This document shows, one piece after another, positions 1 to 13,717 of a DNA stretch of 64,000 nucleotides. Source of the DNA: Lepisosteus oculatus (Eukaryota > Chordata > Actinopteri > Semionotiformes > Lepisosteidae). Position 1 is the first letter of the stretch. Each line of letters opens with the position of its first letter. The notes under the pieces are model-generated. The model was given only the letters and a program-made list of their open reading frames with translations, was not told the origin of the DNA and ran no database searches. Position numbers and translations under genes: made by a program. The stretch lies in the NCBI RefSeq assembly GCF_040954835.1, contig NC_090703.1:16939444-17003443 (forward strand), written 5' to 3'.

Positions 1-1947
1 ATTTATATCCTTGCACTAGATAGGATTTTAAATGTCATTTACCTAAGGTTGTTAGGAGGTCACTTCTTCCTGTTTAGCTTGAAATACTAAAAGCAATTAG
101 CAAAGAAAAATGCTGCAGTGCCAATATTATTTGAAAAAAAAGTTGCAGTTTTCTTCTATTCAGATTTCATTTTTGTTTTCTATTTTTGGTATTAGAAGCT
201 GGCAAAGACTTAAACAGTACTTTTAGCAGAAAACTTGAATGCCAGAGAGTTATGGAAAAATGAGATTGTGTGGTCTTACCTTATTTTTATGGATGAATGA
301 GTGACTTTCTCATTTAATTGCTTCTTGCAAACAAATTTTGTGATAAACAAATGAAGCAGTCAACAATGTAATTAGTTTCACTTGTTATTGCAAGCACAAC
401 ACTGAGGATGGGGAAATATTATTATTAACATTTTTGGTTTATAAACTAAAAAGACAGTTAAAGGATTTTTTTTTCTTTGACAACAGGATTAAGTGTGCTC
501 TTCTATTACATCTTGCATCTGAAGCAAATAACTCAATACATTTTTGGACAAATCTTCATTCTGAAGTTAACCATTAAGAAAACAGACCATTTTTAAAATT
601 AAATAAACTCAAAATATGAACACAAAACTTGCAGTGCATTTGTATACTGCCTTCAGACTGAGATTATTTATTTTCTCTCTGGGTTTGTAATCAGAGATAA
701 TGTGACCTAGAAAATAAAAATGAGAGAAAGGACTGAATCCACACTTTAAAGGGTTGCCAGGCTTCACCTCTGGAAACACAAAAGGCCACAGTTGTCCTTC
801 AGTGAGGCCTAATTAAAGCTTTTGGACTTGTATACTGACTGATAGAATACCAGAGTTTGGTTGTCAGTGTAAATACACTGTTATAATGTACAGGGGCATA
901 GAGGGAAGACAGAGAAAATAAAACAGAGGAGCAGATAGAGAGAGAACAAGGAACATCACAATCACGCTCCTCTTCCTCAAGGCTTGTTCCATGCAAGAGC
1001 ACCTTGTTCTGATCAGTTTTGGGGACCATATGCTGGCTAGGTAATTTTACATGAACATTATGCTGTATAATATAAACATCATTATCGAGTGCTGATTTTC
1101 TGTGTTGTAGAATACTCACACTCAAAAAGGTTCTTTCCCATTCGGTTTTAGGCAATCATGTTGCAAGTCAGGAGATTTAGTTTTGTTTAGAATCCATTTA
1201 TTAGGAAAAAAGGGCTTTCTTTTTGACTTAAGTATTATAAAACATTATAACTTGCATAGAGCTTATGAATTTAGTTTTACATAATTTGAGCTGATTGACT
1301 CAGTTATTCATTCCAAATCCTAAAAGACTGTTTTTTTTTTTAGGACAGCTAAAGGAACATTCCAGAAGACAAAAGTACAGAAATCTGTCTTGTGCTGTGA
1401 TGTCAGGAGAAGATGATGTTTCATTATGAAATGCATTTAAAAAGAGTAGCAATACTGTAAATTGAGTAAGCTCTTTCCTCAGCTGAAGCCCATTCTCTGG
1501 AACGGAATTGTAAAACTCCCTGGTGAGCTCCAATCCTTTTAATCCCTTTGAACCTAGCTGAGCTGAAAATGACATTCAGGAGATTAGACACCCATATACT
1601 AATTTCCAGTGAAGATAATGTCTATTTCCACTGCTAAAAAAAGCAGTTGGTTGCTTGAGCTGCTGTTAGCTTTAAGAATGTCATAAGATTGAGCAAACAT
1701 CAGAGTTTGTTTCAAATTAGTGTCTATACTGGCCAGGTTTTCAGATGAGACTGTTCCCCTTAGTTCATTTCTTAATAATTTCACCAGGAGACAAAATCAA
1801 GTTGTGGGTCTAGAACATGTCTTTCTGTTTACCATATTTATGAATGTTCTTCTGTTTCTATCATAGCATTTCATCGCAGTCTTGTAGTTAGCTGACTTCC
1901 AAAAATTGTTTCCAGTTCTAACACATGGGATTCAAACAGTAAAAGCG
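1..1947. other. non-coding flank, nothing recognised
   Basis: AT-rich sequence with frequent stops in all frames. The minus-strand frames at 799-1155 and 1300-1575 have no recognisable domain or splice context. I see no repeat or RNA gene here. Confidence 0.6.
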
Positions 1948-2150
1948 AACAGTGGAATAGTGGTCAGGGTTTTGGACTTATAACTGGAAGGCTGTAGATT
2001 TAAAACTCAGCTGACAAACTGCTATTGCATGTTATTGCTTTGCATTAGGAATACATTTCACCTGAATGTTTGGTAAAATACACTGCTGTATAAATGTACC
2101 CAACGTATGATGCTTTGGATCAAATGTCAGCCACATAAAGTAATAAAATA
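1948..2150 (+). repeat. tRNA-derived SINE, degenerate
   Basis: The left part reads like a tRNA gene: a box-A-like TAGTGGTCAGGGTT at about 1957, then a degraded box B (TAGATTTAAAACTC) some 40 bases later. The body has the usual fish-SINE wording (CTGCTGTATAAATG near 2082). The tail at 2106-2150, with TGCTTTGGAT and GTCAGCCACATAAAG, matches the LINE-like tail of many fish SINEs that reads CTTTGGATAAAAGCGTC. It is an old copy and no clear target duplication is visible. The class is secure from its layout; the family name is not. Confidence 0.6.
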
Positions 2151-5100
2151 GTATCTAAATCGAATAACACACATTGATACACAAACTACAAATTTCTAGT
2201 GCCTTGCTAAAATACAACGTAAAATAACTCAATAATAATCAATAATAAAATTAGTTTACAAATAAGTTAAATTTAAAGAATATGTAAAGCATATCTAACA
2301 TGAAAACATTATTTAATTTAGATTTGAATTTTAGTCAGTTTCATTTTTTTTTGGTTTCTATAAGCAATGTTCCATTGCAATTTCAATCTGTGTAATTAAT
2401 GTACAGTATCTCACAGGAGTGCTATTTAAAAAAATTCAAAAAGTATTCAAATATTCTCTATCACAAACAGGGGTAAAAAAAATTAAAAACACAGGAGACA
2501 CAGGCATTCCTGCATAATGACACCGAGCAGAAGGAAACGATGAGAGATCAAGGCAGAGAATTATAGAAAAAGGAGTAATTATTATATAAATGCTGGGAAG
2601 ATTTTGTGTATGTTTAGCAACACAGGAAATGAAGAACAGTTTCAAGGAAATTGTGTAAGTAAAAAGGTTCTTAGCTGCAGTAAAATTAGAAAATAATGGA
2701 AATGTGTCTTTTTAAATTTTCTTTTTTTTCTTATAGCATGGGCACTAAAGCTTTTTAAAAGACTGCAAGGAAGCAATCTCTATCGGTAAAGACATCAGGG
2801 AGCCTGTTTACAACAGATACCAGTAGATAATATATTTCATGGCTGCTGAGCAATAAAAAAGTTTTAGGTGAATCTCAACTTCTAAAACTGGGGTATAATT
2901 TCCTGGGAGACATCTAGAAAATACATGGCTATAGTGAAATAGCATCACCAGGGGCATTCAAGAACAAGTTCTGTAGGTGAAAATCTTAAATCTATATGCT
3001 ATGGGATAAATGTGTATCCACTTGTTCCTAGCCTTGTGCTAGAGGTCTTTCCCACTTCCAGTTTAAACATTAATAAATACAAAAGAGTAAGTTCATGTTG
3101 CAGAAGAATTTAGATTGTAATAGCTGCTCATAAACATGTGATTCATTAAAAGTTTTGGTGTTTGAAGTATCCTATAGGACGAGGCTATGCTTAAGTTGAC
3201 CTGTGTTTTTTATATGCTCTTTGCATGCCCTACATAGGAGGTGAGCATAATAACTATACTTACTACACTGCCTTTAAAATAAATAGGAACATAGTCACAA
3301 AACACTAAAAGTGTACAGTTTTCAGAAATGTCAAGACAATACTCCTAAGAGATTCATTTGGCATTAACATGAGGATTGTGCCCCATGAATTCTCATTAAT
3401 AAGAAACCAGAAAAAATAGTTTTCATCACATTTCTTTAACCGTGCAGAGAACATGTTGTACTTTTTGTGATGTGCTGGTCTTTCCAAAATTATTATGTTA
3501 TAACCTGTTCACATACAAAATCTGAGGACTCTTAAGCTCGTTTTAAAGTGGGTGTACAATATAAATCTAAAGGCAAAGCATCAAAAAGTATATTTGCTCC
3601 TCACTCTCAAAGGACAGTGGTTCAAACAGATGTTTGCGTATCAGATAAACTGAGCAGATATTTATTTAGCATACTGTTTATTGACTGAAAGCTGGCATGA
3701 TTTTCATTCACAAGGTTCACCTCCGAAGAAAATGTTGAAACTTTTGTTTCTTTCCTTTCTGCAAAATGTTTCTCCAAGTGTTTTGAGATTAGTACTACAC
3801 TGAATCATACCACTGCAGAAGAAACATGGACATGACTGGTGATTGCATGCCCATCTGTGCTCTTGAGGGGGGTGCTTGTTGGTTATTTGTTTATTTAGAG
3901 AAATGTAAACAAATTTCAAACAGAAGACTAGCCATAACATGAAACATTAATTCCAAATTTGTCTTCTCTAATACACAAGAAAAAAAATAGAGGAAAAGGA
4001 AGAGGTTTACAGCAACGGTTATGAAGCCATGAGCTTCTCAATACCACGTTAGTGAGGGGACACTAACATTGCTGTTTAATGGCTCTTTCAGAAGGTAAAC
4101 TCATCAAGTTTGTTTCACTACCTGCTACTGTTCAGAGTATTTCTGGGTAAGTGTTATGTTGGGCAAGGACTTTGAAGATCACAAAAGTACCTGCCCATGA
4201 AAAAGATACTGGTATTTAAACGTATCATGTTACAAAAGGAACATGCTAATTTTCACAATGCCCTAATTTCAAGGGTGCACACAATAACCCAGCTTGAAGT
4301 GTATTGCCAATGTTACACTGTCCCTTAACTGCCAAAACCTGAACTGTTCAGCTAGAAAATGAAGTTAGATTTACCAGACTTTGTATTGTATATAAGTCAG
4401 GTCTTTCTCCGGGGTGCCTCCATGAAAGATAAAAATTATTAACATCTGTGGTACTATATTTACCTGTACATCTTTTTGCACATTAAGACTGAAAAGTTTA
4501 GAAAAATCAAGCAAATGAGCTATAAGAAGGCACACAGTGAGGTAAACGGCAACAGCTTAGATAAAATTTGCAGTGCAGGGTTTCCGCAATTCTAATGGAT
4601 TTTTTTAATGGATGAACGAAAATGTGTATACTACTAATTACTTTAGAATCACGTTATTTTGCAGCAGTGTCATGCTAGGTCAAAGCAAAATGTTCTTATT
4701 ATCAGTCGTTATATAGACCTGCTCTACATCTAGAAATGGGGATGGTTGATGTATTAGGATCTGGTCTGGTGAAGAGGAAGTTCACTTGCAGTATATGTAC
4801 AGTAACATTCATTGTCACATCCCCAGTTTGAGTTATAACCTTTATCAATATTTGTTCATTTTAAACACTTTCAATGCAATGAAACAAAACTCAATGAAAA
4901 TAACCACAAATTAGAAGTGTATTACAGTTTATACTGTTAACTTAGTTTTTAACAAGTGTTACCTACCATGTATTAGCCCACCTCTCTAAACAGGCTGCAA
5001 GATGTCCAGACATCTTGACACACAAATGTCTTTACAAAAAGACAACAATAATAGTTCTAGGGATGAGCCAGGCTCAGAGAGCAGCACGACGGTAAAGTGC

Positions 5101-6299
5101 ATCTGATAAATCCAAGCACTGAAGGGAGGCTAGCCCGACCGTTCCCTGACCCAGCTTCATTTTCAAGCTGCTTAAATGCGCAGAGCAATTCAAGCAGAAC
5201 ATGTGGAGGTGAAAAAGAGAGGGAATCACGGAATATTATCTGCCCAATTACACAATTCGTATAGAGCCCTGCTGGTAGTACCAACCTCTGCACGTTATGT
5301 TCAGTGTGTTTCTGAGCTCAAGCTAGTGGCCTTACATAGCTCCTGCAGCCTACTGGAACATACTGTGGGAAGAAGGAGGATAGAAACAGGAGACACGATA
5401 CCTGTGAAACGAAACAGGCTGTAGACCCCTAACTAAAAGATAAATGAATCACTCTTTGGCTTCAATTTAGTTCTTTGTGCGCATGCATTGTAAATCTTCT
5501 GAACTGGTTTATATGATCCTGTTTTCAAGTCAAGCAAGACCTGGCATTATGGCTGTTCTGAGTGATAGACTCAGTTTTCGTGAAAGAGCCAAAGGAATCA
5601 CGTACAGCCTCACATCAGAATGATGAATTAATTGCATCTCAAACCATCTCAACACACTTAAATAATAGAAGTGGGCCAACTTCACCTCCTACTAAATTGC
5701 TGCACCAATCTGGATGATGCGCAACAGCCATTATGCTCTTGAGATAAATACTTCAGAGAAAATGCTTTACCAAATAAATTAGGCATGAACTTTACAATGA
5801 CCATGGACCATAGACATTTTGCCCAGAATGGAAGTTAGCTAAGACAGAAGGGTTATCACCATTATTCTTTCTAAGATTTGCATTTTTCACAACCAGGTAG
5901 TCCGGACTTCAGTTTAACATCTCACCTGAAAGACACAGCTTTCCTCCTGCAGTACGTGTAGCACCTCCTACAGTTGCTTACCATCATGGGGCACTGGTTT
6001 AGAACAATGGCCTTTACTGTAGCCAGTATCCTTTTGGTTCTCCAAACTTGTTCTCACACCCCTTATCAAAACACATTGAACAAGTTCTTGAAACCCAAGA
6101 CATAGTATGTAATAACTATGAAATGAAAGAGACAGACATGCATTTTTTCAGTTGCACAGTAAAATTAAGAATACACAAAAATTACACGCATTTTGTTAAA
6201 CACCTAAGTTTAATTAAACAAAATAGTTGTACTCACGTGCCCATGCTTAACTTATGTTTTCAATGATTTATTCTCTAAAAAACTGGCTTGTTTCCACAC
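2151..6299. other. non-coding stretch
   Basis: No gene, RNA or clear repeat is supported. The segment at about 5030-5430 is less AT-rich than its surroundings and has an open frame at 5176-5424 (82 codons), but I recognise no domain, and overlapping frames on both strands suggest chance. It could be conserved non-coding DNA. Confidence 0.5.
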
Positions 6300-6358
6300 C
6301 CCCAGAAAGGACATCTTGTACCCCGGGGGGTGGATGTACCCCAGTTTAAGAACTACTG
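6300..6358 (-). mobile_element. end fragment of a hAT-type DNA transposon
   Basis: The plus strand ends in CCAGTTTAAGAACTACTG at 6341-6358, the mirror image of a hAT terminus of the CAGTGGTTCTCAAACT type. It is preceded by the C- and G-rich run (6321-6342, CCCCGGGGGG) common inside such termini. The partner terminus and target duplication were not found, so this is a fragment or an eroded short element. It differs from the element at 7129, so it is a separate family or an older copy. Confidence 0.5.
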
Positions 6359-7120
6359 GTAGAGAAATTCTGTCCTGGTTGGAGGAGTGCCACCTGTTGT
6401 ACCAAATGCAGAAGCAGGTTTTACTTAGACGTACAGTAGGTGTTCATCCTAGGACTGAACAATGCAACACAGTCAATGCAGTCAAACCATCACTACTTGT
6501 ATTAATTTCAGAGAAAGGACGATGCTTTTCTTGCATAGGACAGGTATTTTAGTATAACATTTTTCAATTTTTTAATTTTGACTGTGTCTGGACCAAAGAA
6601 AAAAATGATGTGGAAAATCAGAATATATGTATACATGGCCTTGCATCTTTGTTCATTACTGGAAAAAAAAACATATGTATAGGTAAGTCTAATGTCTTGG
6701 TGAAGAAACATATTCTAGATCTTGTTACCTTCAAAAAGGATGTCATTTATTTAAACTGATATGCACTGGAAAACTACTGCAAAGATACGGAAATGTGGAA
6801 ATAAAAACAATGAAAACTTAAGTGATGCAAAACATTTTACCTATTATTTTAATAGATTCCATTACTGTTTCCTGTTATTCTATTTAAGATTTTTTTTATT
6901 ATACTTTCACTGAAATAACTTTCCAGAATTAGCTTTATTGTAATGGGTGCTTATTATTTGAGATGCTTGCTGACTGTGAAAGTGTTTTGTTCTCAAAAGT
7001 AGGTGGCAAACCTACATTTCACTTTTTTCTAGAAAGTTGTTTCATACATGAGACATCTCATGAGCTTCAGACAATTATCCTTCAAAATTCTTGTTCTCTG
7101 TCATGTTATATGCCCATATG
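6359..7120. other. non-coding stretch
   Basis: AT-rich sequence between two hAT-type elements. I see no gene or RNA in it. Confidence 0.5.
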
Positions 7121-7128
7121 CTCTGGAT
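7121..7128 (+). repeat. left target-site duplication of hAT element
   Basis: CTCTGGAT directly precedes the transposon and is repeated exactly at 8558-8565. Eight bases is the duplication length made by hAT transposases. Confidence 0.9.
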
Positions 7129-7699
7129 CAGTGGTTCTCAAACTGTGGTACGCGTACCGGCAGTGGTACGTGGAGTCCCGCCAGGTGGTACGCCAAATGA
7201 CCCTGGAACTGTGTCGTGTGCGCTGAAAAATTGGGACGGTTTTCATATTTTGTATTTTAATACGTGTCGAATACGCAGCCTATGTACTACGATACAGTGC
7301 GCGCTAATACTTCAGTGGACACAAGAGAAACTCTGTAATTCTATACCACTCTATAGGAATGCGTGCTAGGGATGCAAGTGACCAATTGTATTTAAAAAAG
7401 CTACTGTATCTCCAGCAAATAGGGAGGTAGGAGAATATGCGTGATTTTGGAACAATGCCAACGTTGTAAACACAGGAATGCATAGAAATACGTGTTAGGA
7501 ACGCTGGTAATCTTGTGAGCACAGGAAAGCTTGATAACAGAAAAATATTTAAGAACTGTTCTAAGTTAATTTGAGAAAAATACACAGAGCGTCTCTGTGT
7601 TTCGCTCCCATGCACATGAAATAAATACGGAAATAAAAATGGAAACGCGGAAAAATGCAAGCTTGCGGGTTGCTAAAGCAGCTAAGCCACGCTATTTTT

Positions 7700-8095
7700 G
7701 AAGAACCTTATTTACTGTTGGCAAAAGAGCTGTGTGGAGAAAAAGCTGCTAAACAGCTCGACCTGCTGTCCCCCCCTGAAAGACACAGTCATTCATATAA
7801 TTATTGAAATGAAGGATGATATAAAAAGTACGCTGATAGAGTGCGTTAAGATGAGCAGATGTTTTTCACTGCAATTAAATTAGTCTGTAGTCGATTTGGC
7901 CAATTTGCTCATTTACGTTAGATACGAGTTTGAGGGTACGTCCCATGAGGACTTTCTGTTCTGTAAGCCCCTACCCACAGGAACTACAGGAGAGCACATA
8001 TTTCAGTATCTGAATAAATTTATCGAAGAGAATGGCATCAACTGGATAAAATGTGTTGGAGTTTGTACAGACGGTGCTAGAGCGATGACAAGCCG
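7700..8095 (+). pseudogene. hAT transposase remnant (ZBED5/SCAND3-like)
   Basis: Two broken reading frames resemble the RNase-H-like core of domesticated hAT transposases. The stretch at 7810-7880 reads like the segment ahead of the first catalytic aspartate, ending in a block (SLQLN) followed by a stop at 7879-7881. The frame from 7896 has LLIYVRYEFEG, then EDFLFCKPLPTGTTGE, then CVGVCTDGARAMTS, the block around the second catalytic aspartate. The N-terminal zinc finger and the C-terminal dimerisation domain are absent. Family assignment is from recognition of these blocks and is firm at the level of hAT. Confidence 0.8.
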
Positions 8096-8224
8096 ACCTA
8101 ACGGTAGTTGCACGAATTAGAGAGGTTGCACCAGAAATTAATGGACGCATTTCAACATCCACCGCTAGACCTTTGCCGTCAAGAAAATTCCTGACGATTT
8201 AAAATCTGTATGACCCTGTTGTGA

Positions 8225-8412
8225 ATTGTATCAAGGCTTGAAAAATTAATTCACACCTGCTTTGCTCAACTAAACAGGCTCACCCCTCTCACTGAAATGG
8301 TGCATTTTTATTAGTTGTTGTTACTGTTTTTTTTCTGTAAAACACTTTGAGAAGCCACCTTTAAAGGCGTTATATCAAATAAAGTTTATTATTATAATAA
8401 TATTTATTATAT
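8225..8412 (+). repeat. L2-type LINE/SINE 3' tail inside the hAT element
   Basis: The segment ends with CACTTTGAGAAGCCACC, AAAGGCGTTATATCAAATAAA and a short run of ATT units (8388-8402). Ending with a CTTTG..GGCGTTATAT block and ATT repeats is typical of fish L2-clade elements and SINEs that borrow their tails. It lies inside the transposon, so it either inserted there or was captured before the last transposition. Confidence 0.5.
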
Positions 8413-8557
8413 GTATGTGTGAATGTGTGTGTACGCGCGCTCATGTTGGTCATTGAGAATTTCTGGGGTTCCTATGAGATGATGACTTGTAGGTGGTACT
8501 TGGATGCTTTGGTTGGATCAGGGGTGGTACTTGGTCCAAAAAGTTTGAGAACCACTG

Positions 8558-8565
8558 CTCTGGAT
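8558..8565 (+). repeat. right target-site duplication of hAT element
   Basis: An exact second copy of CTCTGGAT directly after the transposon's right terminus. Confidence 0.9.
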
Positions 8566-11500
8566 AAACCCTAAAAAGAGTTTGTACACTTGCAATGCGC
8601 AGATCAAAGCAAAAGACAAACGTGTTTCAAAAATGTACTTAAAACGCTGTCTGTCGCCTGTGTATGTGTGGGAACATTTGCCTGATATGAAATACACAAG
8701 TACTGTGAAATAAACATTTTGTATATACAGGTTTTCTTTTGTAGTCAGATTAGCTTTCCCTCACTGTCCTAGCCAGCTCCATTTTGTTTGTTATTTCCAC
8801 TCTAGTTCCTTACCCTTATCGCGCTTCCTAGTCCCTCACCAAAACCCACCTGCTTTCAAAAGAATTATCCTAAATGTTACACCCCTTTACCCCTAGACAC
8901 TTGGGGTTGTAACAGCTATACTGAGGGACACCACAAGTCCTGGACAGGTAAACTGTGTGGTAGTTTGCCCAGCTGAATGGGTTGAAATTCACTGAGAAAC
9001 AGGTTTGGCCAGTTGGACCAGTGATGACAGACATTAGGACTTGGAGGACTCCAAGGCTAAGTGTGAGAAGAGTCTAGATAGCACTGCTCCTCTCAGTACT
9101 CTGGGCTATATCATCCACAGATGGGTGTGCAGCCTTACTATGAGAGAGCACAAAGTGGCTGATGTCAGGAGTGCTAGTGTTGTTGTTTGTGCAGTATCCT
9201 GGCCAAACGGGATCAGCTGGTATAGAGAGGTTGTCATAGTGATAAACATTGTGAAACGTTGAAAGAGAAACAACTGTAAAAGTGACTATTGTGACAGGGC
9301 AGAGTGCTTTGGGTAGAATACTCAAGTGTCTGAATATTAAAGAGCAATTGATGGAAACCCTGGAAGAAAAACCTAGTCCTGAGAAGACTGTGTAGACTTC
9401 CCTGAGAGGCAAACAAGAATTAGGATCCTTGAGGGGTTCCATCATTAAGAAATATGCATAGCAGACCACTTGCTAGAAGGATGGTAATTAGGGTGCTGAA
9501 AATGCTGGTTGCCACAGGGGAGCCGTTCACATGATAAAACAATAGCTACGGAACTACAGAGAAATATCCAAATTAGGTTCATTGGTGCAGTGGCCTCCTC
9601 ATTTCTGGACTTGCAATTTTTCAGCACTTTTGCAATGTGTGAATTTGTCTGTGCTAGTTTTAGCAATACTATGTCATTTATGAAGATTTGGCAGTGTAGC
9701 TGTAGAAATGCCAGACAGATAAAAAATATCCATAACTTGAACCTGGATTAGAGGTACTGTAACTAATATTATTAACTGTAACTGGCCTTTACTAGAACAT
9801 TATGACCGGAAGGCTTGAAGCATTCAGAGGGAAGGCAGATTTATATAACATTTAAACACTGAAACAGTAAAGACCTCCATCCTCAGTGCTATCTAGCTTC
9901 TATAGCATGGAAATCATGGACTTGAATTCAGGAGATTGCCTACCTATGCCAAAGCAGAGGAGAATCAAAATGGTTAAATTTACCATCTATCAGGCCAAAT
10001 CCCAAAATCTCTTGGGTGTTTTAGCTGATTGGCAGACCATTTACAGGTTGGAGAGTATGTGCATCTTGTCATCTCTGCAGTGCAGGCTAGAGTATTGGAG
10101 CAGCTTGCCAGTAATATGAAAAAGTTGCTGTTCTAAGTCTGGGGGATGATGTGATAAAGTATTAAGACTTTCTTTAAGAATAAACACGCCTAATGTAACT
10201 AGCTCCTTTCCAGTCTGTATAATCCTTCAAATATTTTTTAAAAGCCTAAATTACATGTTGTAAATATTTAAATATGAATGAATGGTGTATTTTACATGAG
10301 TGTGGTGTTAATACAAATTAAGCAGTGCTCATTAAGGATGTTTATTTCAAAGTGCTAAACCATTAAATTGCCACTTTTTACAGTATCCCAGTGGGTTGTG
10401 AATTAAATTGGATTGGCTTTTCACATGCTTATTGTTGTAATACCTCAGCAAACCTGTGATTTTTTTCTCATCCCAACTGCAACATCTCTTCCCAAGAACA
10501 TACTTCAGCTCAAACCAGAATGACTTTTGTTATGAATGGGAGCTGCTGAATACAACGTCAAACGTTTCAGAATGGAAATAAATTAGCTGGCAGTTGGTAA
10601 AACTGTTTTAAAGAATTCTATTCTTGTTTAAGTATACTCGTGTCTGACAGTTTTCTTACTTCAACTGCCTGAGACGTTTAAAGAGAAGCAAGATGGCACT
10701 TCAGAACTCGGAAATGGACCTAATTTACTTAAACATGCGCCGTTCCGTTTGTTATGTACCATTCATTTTTAAAACGCATTCAAGTTTGCCAGGTCGCACC
10801 TAAAAATATTTGATGTATTAAAACAGTCGTAGTTATTATTTTTCCGTGTGCATGAACACTTCGGATCTCGCAATTCTAGAAATCACAAAGTGGTATCTGA
10901 TTTTAAGAGCCCGTGATTAAGTGTGCCCTGCCTGGTCCATCAGCCATCAGCAGATGAGCTAACTCTGATGAAATCGGGTTCATCTGGAAGCCATTTCTTC
11001 TTTTACTTTTTTTTTCCTTCTCATTTTCATCTTAGTGGAATCCCCCACCCCCTTTTCCCTAGGGATCCCAGGGCTCAGTGACCATGATCTATGCACGCCA
11101 GGTCGGCATGGCACGCAAGCCTAGCCGCGTCCCGCTCTCAAGCACGCTAAAACCCCATGGAGGGGAACAAATAACTGTGCATAATAGATGGATCAGCAGT
11201 AGAGCACCTTATGTGAAAATGTCACGCAGAGCCACTTAGGGATGAACAGAAGTTGAAACATTTTCCCCGTCTCATAAATTACCTTTTTCTGAAAGTTTTG
11301 AACTTCTCTTTTACAACGTTTAGCTTTATGCTACTAGAAAGCATTTGTTTCAATAGACGTTATTATGATTTTCTTATGAAAGACGTTTGTCAGCGTGATG
11401 AGGTGGAGAACCCTTAAAGACACTTTGTTTAATCCTGTAAATCCAGCTGGAATAAAATTGCTGGAGTTTAGCATCAACTTTATCAACAATGTGTTGTCAA

Positions 11501-13717
11501 ACAGTTTTAACTTTATTCAAATAAATCAAAGTGTGTAAACTACTACAGTATATGCCATTTTATGATACTCTTATTTAATGTAAACCACTGTTACAATACA
11601 TCAATGCAAACCGTATTCAAATGTGAGTAGCACAGAGGTTTGTTTAACTTAAAACCACGACTTCAGAATGTATAAAAACGAACACATTACTTTATTTTAC
11701 ACAACCTGCTTTTTTCAGTTAAAGAAGTTTAATTTTACACATTCTCCTTTTGTTACTTGAAAATTAAATTCATAAAAATTAAATTAAATTCGTGTGCTAT
11801 ATGTCGTTTTTTTAACCAACTTTCTATGACATTTAAATCATACGTCAATTAATAAATATAACGGAACATTTATCTATATATAAACGTGTATCTTTTAAGC
11901 ACACATTGTTTTAATCAATCAACAATCAATAAACGTGTAGTTTCTGAGTTTAGACATGCAGAATTTGAAAAACATCGCTAGGATTCAAGTTCCGAGGGAA
12001 ATAACGTGTTAAGAACTTTAAGATTCAAAATATGACTGAAGATCGTATCTTGAACTAAAATCCACCTTGTTGCAATTGCATGTTTTCTCATAAATTATTT
12101 ACCGTAGAAAATGTTATGTAATGTCAACAGTGGTTTATTAGTAGTACGGATTCTTCTCCGCGGTTGATAAGTACTTATGGAGGTTCAGAAAAGTACAAAT
12201 AATGAAAAAGAAATTAGTCTTTTAAATTATTTAAACATTAAATAATTAGAAAAACTTGTTGCTGAATGATTGCTTTTTAAAAATGATTATCTTGCCAATG
12301 TCCTTGTTCCTTTTCTTATGAATACTATACAAATTTATTTTTCCTTGCGTGCGCAGATCTTAGTGGAATACAGTATTATTTATTATCAATACACATGTAT
12401 TTGAAAAGTATGAGGTTTTAAAGCTTTCTTTTCCGTAGAGGGCAAAACTAAACTAAACATTAGAAACCGGTGGACTATCAAAAATATACCAAAAAATCTT
12501 GTCAGTTTTATAAAGGGGAGAAAAACCGTCTCCACAAACCCTTTCCAGCCTTGGTTCCTTATAAAGTGTTAAAGACTTTAAATCGATATTTGTTATATTT
12601 GAGCTACAGTATGTGGGCTACTTGAACTTATCCAAGTGTTGGAGAGAACACAAGTATACCCAGTTTTCGTAGAAGTATGTACAGTTCCATCAAGGCAGTC
12701 AAAAGAACGAACTTAGGAAGCAAAGATATAAAGCGAAGTCACAAATTTAAATTTTATGCAGTTATGGTTCGGGCATTTTTGCGGTTTTATGACCTTGTCT
12801 TTACTTCACCAAGTTAAACACGCAGCTCAAAGTGGCACTGAAAAAATAAAATGAGCTATCCAGGGACCTGAATCTTAGTTATGTATCTAATTTAGCCAGC
12901 AGTAAATGCACTCACAGCACCAAGGCGCTATTCAGAGCACAGACATAATAACTCTTATGAAGCAATAAAAGCAAAAGCTGTCTAGAGCTGTAATGTTCAA
13001 AAATGCTTCATTTAATCCTCTATGAAAAAATAAAAGAGAATATTTCACCAAAAACAATTTCTTTCTTCATGACAAGAAAATGTGTAGCTTTAAAAATATG
13101 TCTCGGTTTTATCAGTGAATATGAAGCTACTATGTATTACATTTCTTTCAGATTGATTAATTTCTACAAGATTGTTTTAATGTCATGAATTTCTCAAGAA
13201 AACTGATTTGTCCTGATTTGTGTGAAAATAATTGAAGTATATTTTTAATTTTATTTTATATATGTTTGTGGTGTGGTTTTGTTAGTTTTATCTTGTCTTA
13301 AAAATGAGGTGCATTTTTACTCCCAATATCTGAAAATGATGACAATGCTTATTGTAGCAGTAGAAACACTATACTGTACATGTGCCCTGTACAGTACCTT
13401 TGTGTCATGAACATACCATGTTAAAGGCTACATAAGCAATACTGTCCTGGACTACAGCCTACAACTACAGAGTTGATACAGGTCAACAATACTTATCCAG
13501 TCATGCTCTATTCAACACTCTGACCTAGTTTAAATGCTCCTATAATGTTAACTATAACTACTGTAGATGCACTTTGGGAAAAAAATACTAGCCCCTGCAT
13601 TTTATTAATGATAAGGGGTCTTCACTGTAATCAAAGATATACTTCTACTCACCACAGATGTTTTCATGATCTCTGCAGTAATGCCCAGGGAGACTTTGCT
13701 ATAAAAGTGGTATAAAG
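8566..13717. other. non-coding stretch, no gene recognised
   Basis: No supported gene. The part at about 8950-10130 has several medium-length frames on both strands (for example 9074-9469 minus) without recognisable domains; it may be an old, unclassified repeat. The parts at about 10440-11170 contain lower-AT blocks with balanced composition that could be conserved non-coding elements, which only alignment could show. From 11200 to 13700 the sequence is AT-rich and featureless. Confidence 0.5.

Larger units (their letters stand above)
7129..8557 (+). mobile_element. hAT-family DNA transposon, defective copy
   Basis: The element is 1429 bp. It starts with CAGTGGTTCTCAAACT and ends with the exact reverse complement AGTTTGAGAACCACTG, giving 16-bp perfect terminal inverted repeats. 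Both sides carry the same 8-bp target duplication. Further inward both ends share a GTGGTAC-rich stretch (7146-7195 and 8492-8533), seen in ZBED5-related hAT elements. An internal stretch (about 7700-8090) keeps parts of a transposase but is broken by stops and frameshifts, so the copy cannot make transposase. A LINE-like tail sits inside at about 8225-8412. The intact termini and duplications imply fairly recent mobilisation, presumably in trans. Confidence 0.9.

Noticed and set aside
5176-5424. 82-codon plus-strand frame in the left flank
   Set aside because: No domain, splice sites or promoter seen, and an opposite-strand frame overlaps it. Chance is likely.
9074-9469. 131-codon minus-strand frame
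   Set aside because: No recognisable motif. Overlapping open frames on both strands point to low stop density rather than a gene.
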